A DNA stretch of 64,000 nucleotides from Aquipseudomonas alcaligenes MRY13-0052 (GCA_000474255.1 BATO01000003.1:124001-188000); one strand, 5' to 3'. Counted from the first letter of the stretch, positions 46,337 through 59,052 are shown. Program-made: numbers and translations. Notes: generated by a model from the sequence alone, not told the origin.

Positions 46337-46935
46337 TGGCCGCACGTTCGCCGAAGAAAGCCCCAGCCCCCCACGGGGGCCAGGGCCAGTTGCGCATCAT
46401 CGGTGGCGAGTGGCGTTCGCGCCGCTTCGCCTTCCCCGACGGCCCGGGGCTGCGCCCGACGCCGGACCGGGTGCGCGAAACCCTGTTCAACTGGCTCGCC
46501 CCCTACGTGGAGGGCGCGCGGGTGCTCGACCCCTTCACCGGCAGCGGCGCGCTGTACCTGGAGGCGTTGTCCCGTGGTGCCCAGGAAGCCCTGGCCCTGG
46601 ACCTCAACCCCGACTCGGTCGCCGCCCTGCGCACCACCCTCGACACCCTCGGTTGCGGTGCCGGCCAACTGCTGCAGGCCGACGCCTTGCGCTACCTGGC
46701 CACCCAGACGCCGCGCCCCTATGACCTGGTGTTCCTCGACCCGCCCTTCAACCTCAACCTGCTGCAGCCGGCCTGCGCGCTGCTGGAGGAGAACGGCTGG
46801 CTGGCCGCCGACGCCTGGATCTACACCGAGAGCGAGAGCGCCCCGTCCAGCCTGGGCCTGCCCGGCAACTGGCGCCTGCACCGGGAGAAGAAGGCCAGCA
46901 CCGTGCACTACGCCCTGTGGCATCGCCAGGCGTGA
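46336..46935 (+). CDS. rsmD: 16S rRNA (guanine(966)-N2)-methyltransferase
   Basis: 199 residues. Typical RsmD features are IIGGEWRSRRFAFPDG near residue 22, LRPTPDRVRETLFNWLAP near 39, SAM motif VLDPFTGSGALYLEALSRGA near 63, and catalytic FLDPPFN near 132. Starts on the last base of the preceding stop; its own end overlaps the likely GTG start of the next gene. Confidence 0.95.
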   Translation: MAARSPKKAPAPHGGQGQLRIIGGEWRSRRFAFPDGPGLRPTPDRVRETLFNWLAPYVEGARVLDPFTGSGALYLEALSRGAQEALALDLNPDSVAALRTTLDTLGCGAGQLLQADALRYLATQTPRPYDLVFLDPPFNLNLLQPACALLEENGWLAADAWIYTESESAPSSLGLPGNWRLHREKKASTVHYALWHRQA

Positions 46936-47915
46936 GCGACTTCAACCCCGCCTGGTGGCTGCCGGGCCCGCACCTGCAGACCCTCTGGTCGCCCTTCTGC
47001 CGCAAGCCCCCGCAGCTGGAACGCCGGCGCGAGCGCCTGTGGCTGGAGGATGGTGACTTCCTCGACCTCGACTGGCACGGCCCCCACGACGCCGAGGCGC
47101 CGCTGGTGCTGGTGCTCCACGGCCTCACCGGCTCGTCCAGTTCGCTCTACGTGCTCGGCCTGCAGCAGCAGTTGGCCACGCGCGGCTGGTCCAGCGTGGC
47201 GATCAATTGGCGCGGCTGCTCGGGCGAGCCCAACCTGCTGCCCCGTGGCTACCACTCCGGGGCCAGCGAAGACCTCGCCGCCACCGTCGAACACCTGCGC
47301 CGCGTGCGGCCGCTGGCTCCGCTGTACGCCGTCGGCTACTCGCTGGGCGGCAACGTGCTGCTCAAGTACCTGGGTGAAAGTGGCGAAGGCTGCACCCTGA
47401 GCGGTGCCGTCGCGGTCTCGGTGCCCTTCCGCCTGGACCAGTGCGCCGACCGCATCGGCGCCGGTTTCTCGCGGGTCTACCAGCGCCACTTCATGCGCGA
47501 GATGGTCGCCTACGTGCGCGACAAGCAGCGTCTGTTCGCCCACCAGGGCCAGGCCGACCGCCTCTCGGTGCTGGAGAAGCTCGGCCCGCTGGACGGCATG
47601 CGCACCTTCTGGGATTTCGACGGCCGCATCACCGCCCCCCTGCACGGCTACGCCGACGCCGACGACTACTATCGCCGCGCCTCCAGCCGCTACTTCCTCG
47701 GTGAGATCCGCGTGCCGGCGCTGCTGATCCAGGCCGCCGACGACCCCTTCGTGTTCCGCCACAGCATCCCCGAGGCCCACGAGCTGTCCGCCAGCACGCG
47801 CCTGGAGTTGCATGAGAAAGGGGGCCATGTCGGCTTCATCGGCGGTACGCCGGGCACGCCCGACTACTACCTGGAACGGCGCATCCCGCAGTGGCTGGCG
47901 GGGCTGGCCCGCTAG
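46932..47915 (+). CDS. YheT/ABHD1-like alpha/beta hydrolase
   Basis: 327-residue hydrolase; the natural substrate is unknown (esters/lipids in relatives). The first residues FNPAWWLPGPHLQTLW are the family hallmark. Nucleophile Ser in AVGYSLGGNVLLKYLG near residue 141; Asp in ADDPFVF near 269 and His in KGGHVGFIGG near 299. I choose GTG 46932, which overlaps the rsmD stop (GTGA); a GTG at 46917 is less likely. Its end overlaps the convergent TetR gene by four bases. Confidence 0.9.
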   Translation: MSDFNPAWWLPGPHLQTLWSPFCRKPPQLERRRERLWLEDGDFLDLDWHGPHDAEAPLVLVLHGLTGSSSSLYVLGLQQQLATRGWSSVAINWRGCSGEPNLLPRGYHSGASEDLAATVEHLRRVRPLAPLYAVGYSLGGNVLLKYLGESGEGCTLSGAVAVSVPFRLDQCADRIGAGFSRVYQRHFMREMVAYVRDKQRLFAHQGQADRLSVLEKLGPLDGMRTFWDFDGRITAPLHGYADADDYYRRASSRYFLGEIRVPALLIQAADDPFVFRHSIPEAHELSASTRLELHEKGGHVGFIGGTPGTPDYYLERRIPQWLAGLAR

Positions 47916-48577
47916 CCCTGCACCACCAGGTCGAGGGGTACGTAGAGCTTCTCGTAGAGCGCCGCCACCGCCTCCTGCGCCTCGGCGGCGATATAGCCCC
48001 CCTCCAGCGCCAGCACCTGGTAGATGCCACGGCGCAGCATCTCTTCGTTGAGGTCGCCCGGGTCGCCCCGCGTGGTGCAGAGGAAGCGCACCCAGGAAGT
48101 CATGATGATCCAGCTGTTCAGGGCCAGGGCCTCGATCTGCGCGTCGTTCATCAGCAGGATGCCGACCTCGACGAAGCCCCGGTAGATGGCCTGGGCATGC
48201 CCCAGGCAGCGCTGGGCGAAGACCCGATAGCGCGCCGCCAGCTCGGCATCGGACTCCAGCAGGTGCTCGAGGTCGCGGTGCAGGAAGCGGTAATGCCACA
48301 TCGCCGCCAGCAGCGCCTCCAGGTAGAAGGTCTTGTCCTCCACCGTCAGGGCGCGGTCCTGGGGCAGGCGCAGGAAGGCGTCGACCCGTGATTCGTACTC
48401 GGCGAACAGCTCGGCGATGATCACCTGCTTGTTGCGGAAGTGGTAATAGAGGTTGCCCGGCGACATCCCCAGGTGCGCGGCGATGTGGTTGGTGGTGACG
48501 TTGCGCTCCCCTTGGGCGTTGAACAGCTCCAGGCTGGATTGCACGATTCGCTCGCGGGTCTTGATACGTGGGGCCAT
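47912..48577 (-). CDS. TetR-family transcriptional regulator
   Basis: 221 residues from ATG 48577 (MAPRIKTRERIV). N-terminal helix-turn-helix: NVTTNHIAAHLGMSPGNLYYHFRNKQ (about 26-51), strongly TetR-like. The C-terminal ligand domain is all-helical. Divergent from the aldehyde dehydrogenase operon, it is the obvious candidate to bind the palindrome at 48789. The ligand may be an alcohol, aldehyde or acyl compound handled by that operon; inference from position only. Confidence 0.9.
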   Translation of the reverse strand: MAPRIKTRERIVQSSLELFNAQGERNVTTNHIAAHLGMSPGNLYYHFRNKQVIIAELFAEYESRVDAFLRLPQDRALTVEDKTFYLEALLAAMWHYRFLHRDLEHLLESDAELAARYRVFAQRCLGHAQAIYRGFVEVGILLMNDAQIEALALNSWIIMTSWVRFLCTTRGDPGDLNEEMLRRGIYQVLALEGGYIAAEAQEAVAALYEKLYVPLDLVVQG

Positions 48578-48779
48578 GCGCGGATCGGTCTCACTGCTGC
48601 CGGAAGTCGGCGAGGGTAACAAAACTACACAGAGTCCCGGAACAGACAGTACTCCTGCAGCGTTCCGCGTGCCGTTTCGCGCCCTGTTTGTGTGGTCTCC
48701 GCGCCCCGTGCCCAGGCCGTCTGGAGGTCAGCCCAACTTTTCGTTTGGTAGGCAGGCCGGCCCTGTCGCGGCATGCTAT

Positions 48780-48808
48780 TTGACACACTAGAGCAATTAC
48801 TCTAAAAA
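48780..48808 (+). promoter_or_regulatory. Promoter of the aldehyde dehydrogenase-GMC operon
   Basis: TTGACA (48780-48785), N17, TAAAAA (48803-48808). The -35 is perfect. A palindromic operator fills the spacer. Confidence 0.65.
48789..48804. promoter_or_regulatory. Palindromic operator for the divergent TetR regulator
   Basis: TAGAGCAATTACTCTA: 14 of 16 positions are symmetric (TAGAG-N-AATT-N-CTCTA). Sits between the -35 and -10 elements, where a bound repressor would exclude RNA polymerase. It is 212 bases from the TetR start, so autoregulation is less certain. Confidence 0.7.
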
Positions 48809-48849
48809 TCCAGCACCGGTTCTCAACAATAACTAGAGAGGTGTCGCTC

Positions 48850-50280
48850 ATGGTCGCCGACGTAGCTTATCTGCAGCAGGCCCAGCAGCAGATCAACCAG
48901 CTCGAAGAGCTGTTCGCCCGCCAACGTGCCGCCTATGGCGACAATCCGATGCCCAGCGCCGACCAGCGCATCCAGTGGCTCAAATCCCTGCGTGACCTGA
49001 TCTTCAACGAGCAGGACGCGCTGATCCGCGCCATCAGCCAGGACTTCAGCAACCGCTCGGCGGACGAAACCCTGCTGGCCGAGATCATGCCCAGCCTGCA
49101 CGGCATCCATTACGCCAAGAACCGCGTGCGCCGCTGGATGAAGCCCTCGCGCCGCTCCGTCGGCATGGCCTTCCAGCCGGCCTCCGCCAAGGTCATCTAC
49201 CAGCCCCTGGGCGTGGTCGGCGTCATCGTCCCCTGGAACTACCCGCTGTTCCTCGCCCTCGGCCCCCTGGTGGGCGCGCTGGCCGCCGGCAACCGGGTGA
49301 TGGTGAAGATGAGCGAGTCCACCCCCGCCACCTCCCAGCTGTTCAAGGAGCTGATGGCGCGCATCTTCCCCGAGGACCTGGTCGCCGTGTGCCTGGGCGA
49401 GGCCGATGTCGGCGTCGCCTTCTCCAAGCTGCCCTTCGACCACCTGCTGTTCACCGGCGCCACCAGCATCGGCCGCCACGTGATGCGCGCCGCCGCCGAG
49501 AACCTCACCCCGGTGACCCTGGAGCTGGGCGGCAAGTCGCCGGCCATCGTTTCCCAGGACGTGCCCCTGGACCACGCCGCCGAGCGCATCGCCTTCGGCA
49601 AGACCATGAACGCCGGGCAGACCTGTGTCGCCCCCGACTACGTGCTGGTGCCCAAGGACCGCGTCGAGGGCTTCGTCGAGGCCTATCGCGCTGCGGTGAA
49701 ATCCTTCTACCCGCAGCTGCAGAACAACCCGGACTACACCGCCATCATCAACGAGCGCCAGGTGCAGCGCCTCAACGGCTACCTGCAGGACGCCGAAGCC
49801 AAGGGCGCGCGCCTGGTCCCGCTGTTCCCCGAAGCCCAGGGCCGGCGCCTGCCGCACACCGTGGTGCTCAACGTGAAGGACGACATGAAGCTGATGCAGG
49901 ACGAGATCTTCGGCCCGCTGCTGCCCATCGTCCCCTACGAGCGCCTCGACCAGGCCTTCGCCTACATCAACCAGCGCCCCCGCCCGCTGGCGCTCTACTA
50001 CTTCGGTTACGACAAGCGCGAGCAACAGCGCGTTCTGCATGAAACCCACTCCGGCGGCGTGTGCCTCAACGACACCCTGCTGCACGTGGCCCAGGACGAC
50101 ATGCCCTTCGGCGGCGTCGGCCCCTCGGGCATGGGCCACTACCACGGGCATGAAGGGTTCCTCACCTTCAGCAAGGCCAAGGGCGTGTTCATCAAGCAGC
50201 GCTTCAACGCCGCCCGGATGATCTACCCGCCCTACGGCAAATCGATCCAGAAACTGGTCTACAAGCTTTTCGTGCGCTAA
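48850..50280 (+). CDS. Coniferyl-aldehyde-dehydrogenase-like NAD(P)-dependent aldehyde dehydrogenase
   Basis: 476-residue ALDH oxidising an aldehyde to a carboxylate; closest in feel to the coniferyl aldehyde dehydrogenase (CalB) group, but the true substrate is unknown. Motifs: VVGVIVPWNYPLFL near 121, general base Glu in VTLELGGKSP near 221, catalytic Cys in NAGQTCVAPDY near 255, and EIFGPLLPI near 350. AGAGAGG lies 8 bases before ATG 48850, so I prefer it to GTG 48841. The hydrophobic/basic C-terminus (YGKSIQKLVYKLFVR) could touch the membrane. First gene of a three-gene cassette. Confidence 0.92.
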   Translation: MVADVAYLQQAQQQINQLEELFARQRAAYGDNPMPSADQRIQWLKSLRDLIFNEQDALIRAISQDFSNRSADETLLAEIMPSLHGIHYAKNRVRRWMKPSRRSVGMAFQPASAKVIYQPLGVVGVIVPWNYPLFLALGPLVGALAAGNRVMVKMSESTPATSQLFKELMARIFPEDLVAVCLGEADVGVAFSKLPFDHLLFTGATSIGRHVMRAAAENLTPVTLELGGKSPAIVSQDVPLDHAAERIAFGKTMNAGQTCVAPDYVLVPKDRVEGFVEAYRAAVKSFYPQLQNNPDYTAIINERQVQRLNGYLQDAEAKGARLVPLFPEAQGRRLPHTVVLNVKDDMKLMQDEIFGPLLPIVPYERLDQAFAYINQRPRPLALYYFGYDKREQQRVLHETHSGGVCLNDTLLHVAQDDMPFGGVGPSGMGHYHGHEGFLTFSKAKGVFIKQRFNAARMIYPPYGKSIQKLVYKLFVR

Positions 50281-50315
50281 AGCCCCCCTAAGGATTAGAC
50301 GGGTACATAACAACA

Positions 50316-53115
<2,800 letters not shown>

Positions 53116-53195
53116 GCCCCGCAATACGGCGGTCGGCGCGCGCAAAAGGTGCGCCGATCGCGCCATTCCGGCACAATTCCGCCATTGTCTGCTGA

Positions 53196-53483
<288 letters not shown>

Positions 53484-53487
53484 CGCC

Positions 53488-55191
53488 ATGAGCCGCCAGC
53501 TCCGTGACACGGCCTGGCGCCCCGCCCTGCTCGCGGCGCTGCTGCTGTTCAGCGTCGCGCTACGGGCGGCGCCTCCCCAGCAGGCCGCGGTAGCCAGCGC
53601 GCAACCCTCGGCTACGGTCGCCGGCCTGGAAACCCTGGCCATGGGCGGCAACGCCTTCGACGCCGCGGTGGCCATCAGCGCCGCCCTGGCAGTGGCCGAG
53701 CCCCACGGCTCCGGCCTCGGTGGCGGCGGCTTCTTCCTCCTGCGCAAGGCCGGCGACAAGCAACCCACCTACCTGTTCCTCGACGCTCGCGAACGCGCGC
53801 CCCTGGCCGCACGCCCCGATCTCTACCTGCGCGACGGCAAGGTGCAGCCTCAGCTCTCCATCAACGGCCCGCTGGCCGCCGCCATTCCCGGCCTGCCCGC
53901 CGCCCTGGTGGACCTGGCCCAGCACCATGGCCGCCTGCCCCTGGGCGACTCCCTGGCCCCGGCCATCCGCCTGGCCCGCGACGGCATCTCGGTCGACCGC
54001 GTGTACATCGAGCGCGCCGGCTTCCGCATCGCCGCCATGCGCGACGACCCCGAAACCGCGCGCATCTTCCTCGACGACAAGGGCGAAGTGCCCGACGAAT
54101 TCAGCCTGCTGCGCCAGCCCGACCTGGCGCGCACCCTGGAACGCATCGCCCGCTACGGCAAGGCCGGCTTCTATGCCGGCGAGACCGCCGACAAGCTGGT
54201 CAAGGGCGTACGCGCCGCCGGCGGCATCTGGACCCAGCAGGACCTGGACAGCTACCGGGTGGTGGAACGCCAGCCGCTGCGCTACCCCCTGGCCGATGGC
54301 CGCGAGCTGATCAGCGCACCGCCGCCCTCCGCCGGTGGCGTGGCCCTGGCCCAGAGCCTGGCGATGCTGCAGCAGCTGCCCTGGCGCGAGGGCGACAAAC
54401 TGCAGCGCACCCACTATGTGGTGGAAGTACTGCGCCGCGCCTACCGTGACCGCGGCCTGCTGGGCGACCCCGACTTCATCGCCAACCCGGTGAGCCAGTT
54501 GCTGGCGCCGGAGTACCTGAAGGGCCTGGCCGCCGGCATCGACCCCCAGCGCGCCACCCCCAGCGCCAGCCTGCCGCCCGCCCCCGCCTGGCGCGAAGGC
54601 GACCACACCACTCATTTCGCGGTGATCGACAAGGACGGCAACGCCGTCGCCGCCACCCTCTCGGTGAACCTGCCCTTCGGCGCCGCCTTCGTCGCACCCG
54701 GCACCGGCGTGCTGCTCAACGACGAGATGGACGACTTCGCCGCCGACACCCACGGCGCCAACGCCTATGGCCTGGCCGGCAGCCAGGCCAACGCAGTGGC
54801 CGCCGGCAAGCGCCCGCTGTCGAGCATGAGCCCCACCTTCATCGAAAGCGCCAAGGAATTCACCGCCTTCGGCACCCCGGGCGGCAGCCGCATCCCCAGC
54901 ATGGTGCTGCTGTCGATCCTCGAATACCTCGATGGCCAGCCCGTGGCCCGTTGGCCGGCGGTGCCGCGCTACCACCACCAGTACCTGCCCGACGTCATCG
55001 AGCACGAGCCGAGCACCTTCAGCGACGCCGAAATCGCCGCACTGCAAGCCCGTGGCTACGCCCTGAAGCGGGTCGAGCGCGGCTACGGCAACCAGCAGGT
55101 GCTGTTCTGGGACAAGGACGGCGGCCGCATCGAGGCCGCCAGCGACCCGCGCGGCGTGGGCCTGGCCAAGACCCTGCAGGAACAGCACTGA
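53488..55191 (+). CDS. ggt: Gamma-glutamyltransferase
   Basis: Periplasmic Ntn-hydrolase cleaving gamma-glutamyl bonds of glutathione. 567 residues with Sec signal (about 1-27, ALLLFSVALRAA). Family blocks: GGNAFDAAVAISAALAVAEPHGSGLGGGGFF near 50, and autoprocessing site HTTHFAVIDKDGNAVAATLSVN near 373, where the second Thr becomes the N-terminal nucleophile. RPLSSMSPTF near 442 and GTPGGSRIPSMVL near 461 are also typical. Only 4 bases after fdx. Converges on the Na/Pi gene at a shared terminator. Confidence 0.95.
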   Translation: MSRQLRDTAWRPALLAALLLFSVALRAAPPQQAAVASAQPSATVAGLETLAMGGNAFDAAVAISAALAVAEPHGSGLGGGGFFLLRKAGDKQPTYLFLDARERAPLAARPDLYLRDGKVQPQLSINGPLAAAIPGLPAALVDLAQHHGRLPLGDSLAPAIRLARDGISVDRVYIERAGFRIAAMRDDPETARIFLDDKGEVPDEFSLLRQPDLARTLERIARYGKAGFYAGETADKLVKGVRAAGGIWTQQDLDSYRVVERQPLRYPLADGRELISAPPPSAGGVALAQSLAMLQQLPWREGDKLQRTHYVVEVLRRAYRDRGLLGDPDFIANPVSQLLAPEYLKGLAAGIDPQRATPSASLPPAPAWREGDHTTHFAVIDKDGNAVAATLSVNLPFGAAFVAPGTGVLLNDEMDDFAADTHGANAYGLAGSQANAVAAGKRPLSSMSPTFIESAKEFTAFGTPGGSRIPSMVLLSILEYLDGQPVARWPAVPRYHHQYLPDVIEHEPSTFSDAEIAALQARGYALKRVERGYGNQQVLFWDKDGGRIEAASDPRGVGLAKTLQEQH

Positions 55192-55208
55192 GCCTCGCCG
55201 AGGCTCAG
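55188..55208. terminator. Shared convergent terminator hairpin containing both stop codons
   Basis: Perfect 9-bp stem CTGAGCCTC / GAGGCTCAG with loop GCC. The ggt TGA (55189-55191) and the opposing Na/Pi TGA (55205-55207, minus) both lie in the stem. There is no T tract on either side. Confidence 0.6.
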
Positions 55209-57031
55209 GGCAGCTCGATCAGCCCCTCGTCCTCGTCCGCCCCTGCCCGCAGCAACCCCTGGCCCTGGCCGATCATCAGCACATTGCGCAGGCTCTGGAT
55301 GATGCGGCTGGCATAGCCCAGGTCGTTCATCAGCGAGCTCATCTGCAGGCCATCCAGCTGGCCGTTGCGCACGGCCGCGAACAGGCGGTTGCGGAAGTCG
55401 CCATCGAAGTTCGCCGCCTTCTCGTCCAGCCACTGCAGGTGCTGCGACCAGACTTCGTCCGGCAGCTCCGAACGGCTCAGCTCGCGCACCTGGTGCAGGG
55501 TCGCCAGCAGGTGCCGGCGCAGCTCCACATAGGCATCCCGCGTTGCCGAAGGCCCGTCCTCCAGGTAGTGGCCAAGGTTCTTCTGCAGGTGCTTGGCATC
55601 CTTCACCGCATCCACCAGTTGCAGCGCCGCCACCTGGCAGTTGACCCAGAACTGCTGGTGCGCCTCGTCCAGCGTCACCTCCAGCCGACCCATGAAGCTC
55701 AGCAGGTCGCCGTAAACACCCTTGATGTGGCGTTGGTAGAGCGCCTCGGCATTCAGGTGGTGGCGCACCGGCGGCGCCTGCAAGGCGGCCTCGTCGGGGC
55801 GGTCCTTGCTCAGCAGGTCCACCGGCAGGAACAGCGCGTGGCAGATCACCTCCAGGCTCAGGCGCCCCAGGTGGCGCAGCTCCTGCACCACCGCGCTGGC
55901 CGCTGCATCGGCGGAATCAAGGGCGCGCTCGCTGAGGTAGCGCGCACGCACCCGCTCCGGTTCCGCCGGCCCGGCCGCCAGCTCGGTGATCAGCACCTGG
56001 GGCTCGCTGCGCTCGGGGAGCCAGCGCACCAGCAGGGTCGCCAGGCGCCCCTGCCAGGGCCAGAACAGCGCCACGCCAAAGGCGTTGAACAGGGTGTGGA
56101 ACATCGCCAGCTGGATCAGCGGGTTGCCGCCCAGGCCCATGGGCTCCGCCAGGGCATGCACCAGCCAGGTCAAGGGCCCGAGCAGGATGAAGGCGAGCAC
56201 CCCGGTGACGACGTTGAACAGCACATGGGCCAAGGCCAGGCGCTGGCCGCTGCGGTTACCGCCGAGGGAGCCGACGAAGGCCGTAGTGACGCTACTGCCG
56301 ACGTTGGAGCCGATGGCGATCGCCAGGCTCTGGCCCAGCTCCAGCTGGCCGCTGGCCAGGGCCGCGAGGGTCAGCATCAGGGCAGCGTGGCTGGACTGCA
56401 GCACCACGGTCACCAACATCCCCACCGCCACGAACAGCAGGCTGCCGAGCAGGCCATCGACCTGCAGGCCGGTCATGTCGAAGCCATCGTCAAAGGTCGA
56501 AAAGCCGTCCTTGATCTGGTCGATGCCGAGGAACACGAAGGCAATGCCCAGCACGATGCGCCCAGCGGCCTTGCTGCGCGGACCGACGAAGCCGGCGAGC
56601 ACGCCGAACACCAGCAGCGGCAGGGCCAAAGGCGAGAGGCTGAGGTTCTGCCCGGCCATGGCCAACAGCCAGATACCGCTGGTGGCGCCCAGGTTGGCGC
56701 CGAACAGAATGGCGATGCCACCGGCCAGCTGGATCAGCCCGGTGCTGATGAAGGCGATGGTGAGCAGGGACACCAGGGTGCTGGATTGCAGCAGCAGAGT
56801 GCCGCACACACCGAACATCAGGCCCTTGAACGGCGTCGCGGTGCTGCGCCCCAGCAGTTGCTCCAGCTTGCCGCCGGCCAGGTCGCGCAGCCCTTCCTCC
56901 AGGCACTGCATGCCAAAGAGGAACAGCGCCAGCCCCGCGCAGAGCTGCAACCAGCCCGCGCTCATCCAGAAGCTCCCAGCCAACCCGGCCGCCGCCAGCG
57001 CCACCAGCGCGATCAATGGAAAGCCTTTCAC
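55205..57031 (-). CDS. Na/Pi-cotransporter family protein with PhoU-like C-terminal domain
   Basis: 608-residue inner-membrane protein from GTG 57031 (GGGGG ribosome-binding site 5 bases upstream). Two inverted Na/Pi repeats with their QSS signatures: LLLQSSTLVSLLT near residue 83 and TVVLQSSHAALMLT near 209, each with a G-x-N-x-G segment (LFGANLGATSG, AIGSNVGSSVTT). About eight TM helices to residue 340, then a cytoplasmic helical PhoU-like domain of about 250 residues. Such proteins take part in phosphate flux or its regulation. The upstream ATG at 57079 overlaps a terminator and is rejected. Confidence 0.92.
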   Translation of the reverse strand: MKGFPLIALVALAAAGLAGSFWMSAGWLQLCAGLALFLFGMQCLEEGLRDLAGGKLEQLLGRSTATPFKGLMFGVCGTLLLQSSTLVSLLTIAFISTGLIQLAGGIAILFGANLGATSGIWLLAMAGQNLSLSPLALPLLVFGVLAGFVGPRSKAAGRIVLGIAFVFLGIDQIKDGFSTFDDGFDMTGLQVDGLLGSLLFVAVGMLVTVVLQSSHAALMLTLAALASGQLELGQSLAIAIGSNVGSSVTTAFVGSLGGNRSGQRLALAHVLFNVVTGVLAFILLGPLTWLVHALAEPMGLGGNPLIQLAMFHTLFNAFGVALFWPWQGRLATLLVRWLPERSEPQVLITELAAGPAEPERVRARYLSERALDSADAAASAVVQELRHLGRLSLEVICHALFLPVDLLSKDRPDEAALQAPPVRHHLNAEALYQRHIKGVYGDLLSFMGRLEVTLDEAHQQFWVNCQVAALQLVDAVKDAKHLQKNLGHYLEDGPSATRDAYVELRRHLLATLHQVRELSRSELPDEVWSQHLQWLDEKAANFDGDFRNRLFAAVRNGQLDGLQMSSLMNDLGYASRIIQSLRNVLMIGQGQGLLRAGADEDEGLIELP

Positions 57032-57077
57032 GTCATCCCCCTTCCCTGGCGGGCACCAAAAAGGGCGCCCCAAATGC

Positions 57078-57115
57078 AAACGGCCCCTTGCTCATCACTG
57101 GGCAAGGGGCCGTTT
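57078..57115. terminator. Strong hairpin terminator downstream of the 112-aa gene
   Basis: 14-bp perfect stem AAACGGCCCCTTGC with GCAAGGGGCCGTTT and a 10-base loop. On minus it follows the stop at 57144 by about 28 bases and precedes the Na/Pi gene. Confidence 0.85.
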
Positions 57116-57143
57116 CCGGCTCGAGGAGCCGAGAATAGCGCGA

Positions 57144-57482
57144 TCAGTCTTTCTGGTAACCGCTGGTGGTGCAGCCCAGGCAACGCACGAAGGCTTCTTT
57201 GCCCGGATCGACCACCAGGGCCTTGCCGGCGGCGCCGACATTGCCGCCCAGGGCGCTGAAGGGCAGGCTCACCACGAACAGGCCGGCACCGACGACGGTG
57301 GCGCCGATCAGCAGCGGGCGGGCGATCAGCAGGTCGCCGACCATGGAGTACGCAGGCGGCGCGTCGGCGGTGTACATCGGGTCGCCACTGGTGTTCTGCT
57401 GCACAACCTCAGCCTGCGTCGGCAGCGCCATGAGGCCAGAGGTCAGCGCCAAGACAGCAGCGGAAGTGCGGAACAGGTTCAT
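57144..57482 (-). CDS. Small exported/membrane protein of unknown function
   Basis: 112 residues: Sec signal (about 1-24, ending PTQA), then a mostly hydrophobic helix ([24 protein letters not shown], about 51-74) and a Gly-rich tail ending with CLGC near residue 101. Similar short proteins in Pseudomonas are often labelled 'multidrug transporter' without evidence. A TATAGT-like -10 lies about 40 bases upstream on minus. Confidence 0.75.
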   Translation of the reverse strand: MNLFRTSAAVLALTSGLMALPTQAEVVQQNTSGDPMYTADAPPAYSMVGDLLIARPLLIGATVVGAGLFVVSLPFSALGGNVGAAGKALVVDPGKEAFVRCLGCTTSGYQKD

Positions 57483-57559
57483 GATGCAATCCTTCGGCTA
57501 TTAGAGGAGTAATGCGGCTAACTATAACAGTGCTCGTGCGCTTTTCAGCGTGACGGCCT

Positions 57560-58138
57560 TCAATCGCCGTTAAAAGCGTAGTCGGGTTTTTTCGGCTCGT
57601 ACGGCAGGTAGAACGCCAGCAGCCGGCGCAGGTCGGCCTCGGCATCGCCGGTGGTGTGGAACGGCTCGCCGATGACGATGCGCCGATTGCGGTAATCCAG
57701 CGCCGCCGGCACCACCGGAACGCCCGCGCCCCGGGCGATGTGATAGAAGCCCATCTTCCAGCGCTCCACCCGCTTGCGCGTGCCCTCCGGCGACAGCACC
57801 AGGATGAATTCACGGTTCTCGGCGAAGGCCTGCACGGCCTGCTCCACCTGGTTGAGCGTGAGGTGGCGCTGGATGGGAATGCCGCCCCAGCGCCGCATCA
57901 GCCCGGCGAAGGGCCAGCGGAAGATGCTGTGCTTGCCGAACCAGCGGGCATTCAGGCGGAGGATGAACTTGGCGGCGATGAACAGCACGAAATCCCAGTT
58001 GGAGGTGTGGTGGGCGCCGATCACCACGAACTTGTCGAGGGGCGGCAGCTGCCCCTCGATGCGCCAGCCCATGAGCCGGAAGACCCCATGGCCGATCGCC
58101 TCCGCAACCGCGTTGCGGGGCAGGTAGTTGCCGGACAT
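57560..58138 (-). CDS. PlsC-like lysophospholipid / glycerolipid acyltransferase
   Basis: 192-residue acyltransferase. Catalytic HX4D is HTSNWD near residue 44; the phosphate-binding block is LSPEGTRKR near 117; GGIPIQR near 85 is motif II. It lacks the two-TM N-terminus of PlsC itself, so it may be an accessory acyltransferase acting on lysophospholipids. Not in a lipid operon; next to mutM on the same strand (71-base gap). Confidence 0.9.
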   Translation of the reverse strand: MSGNYLPRNAVAEAIGHGVFRLMGWRIEGQLPPLDKFVVIGAHHTSNWDFVLFIAAKFILRLNARWFGKHSIFRWPFAGLMRRWGGIPIQRHLTLNQVEQAVQAFAENREFILVLSPEGTRKRVERWKMGFYHIARGAGVPVVPAALDYRNRRIVIGEPFHTTGDAEADLRRLLAFYLPYEPKKPDYAFNGD

Positions 58139-58209
58139 CCTTCACCTCTTCTTATTGTTCTCGGCATTTCTCGACGTTCGCGACCGCAGGCCGACAGGGC
58201 CTCGCCGGC

Positions 58210-59022
58210 CTAGCGCTGGCAGCGCGGGCAGTAGACGCTGGCCCGCTGCCCCAGCTTCACCTCGCGCAGGGTGGAGCCACAGGTCTTGCAGAACTCGCCG
58301 CCGCGCCCATAGGCGAACAGCTCCTGCTGGAAGTAGCCCGGCTGGCCGTCGCCGCCGACGAAGTCGCGCAGGGTGGTGCCGCCACGCTCGATGGCGTGGG
58401 CGAGGATGCGCTTGATCTCCTCGGCGAGCTTCAGGTAGCGCGCCCGCGACACCGTGCCCGCCTCGCGGCGCGGGTCGATGCCGGCAGCGAACAGCGCCTC
58501 GGTGGCGTAGATGTTGCCCACGCCCACCACCACGGCGTTATCCATGATGAAGGGCTTCACCGCCATGCTGCGCCCGCGGGACAGCTGGTACAGGCGCTCG
58601 CCATCGAACAGCCCGGTCAGCGGCTCGGGGCCCAGGTTGCGCAGCAATTCATGGTTGTGCGGGTCCTGGCTCCAGAGCATGGCACCGAAGCGGCGCGGGT
58701 CGGTGTAGCGCAGCGAAAGGCCCGACTCCAGCTCGATATCCACATGCTCGTGCTTGGCCGCCGCCGTACCCGTCTCCACCAGGCGCAGGTTGCCGGACAT
58801 CCCCAGGTGGCTGATCAGCGTGCCCGCCTCGGCCTGCAGCAGCAGGTACTTGGCGCGGCGTTCGACGACCACGAAACGCTGGCCGGAGAGGCGCACGTCG
58901 AGGTCTTCGGGGATGGGCCAGCGCAGGCGGCGCTCACGCACCACCACACGGCTCACGCGCTGGCCTTCGAGGTAGGGCGCGATGCCCCGCCGCGTGGTTT
59001 CAACTTCAGGTAATTCAGGCAT
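58210..59022 (-). CDS. mutM: Formamidopyrimidine-DNA glycosylase
   Basis: Removes 8-oxoguanine and FapyG from DNA. 270 residues. The N-terminal catalytic [13 protein letters not shown] starts right after Met; the beta-F/alpha-F lysine region [10 protein letters not shown] near 55; H2TH residues [17 protein letters not shown] near 165; C-terminal zinc finger CKTCGS...YCPRCQR. HDOD gene follows upstream after 30 bases on the same strand. Confidence 0.97.
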   Translation of the reverse strand: MPELPEVETTRRGIAPYLEGQRVSRVVVRERRLRWPIPEDLDVRLSGQRFVVVERRAKYLLLQAEAGTLISHLGMSGNLRLVETGTAAAKHEHVDIELESGLSLRYTDPRRFGAMLWSQDPHNHELLRNLGPEPLTGLFDGERLYQLSRGRSMAVKPFIMDNAVVVGVGNIYATEALFAAGIDPRREAGTVSRARYLKLAEEIKRILAHAIERGGTTLRDFVGGDGQPGYFQQELFAYGRGGEFCKTCGSTLREVKLGQRASVYCPRCQR

Positions 59023-59052
59023 GGGTGTCTCGGCGTGAAGCGCTGCGGGCGA

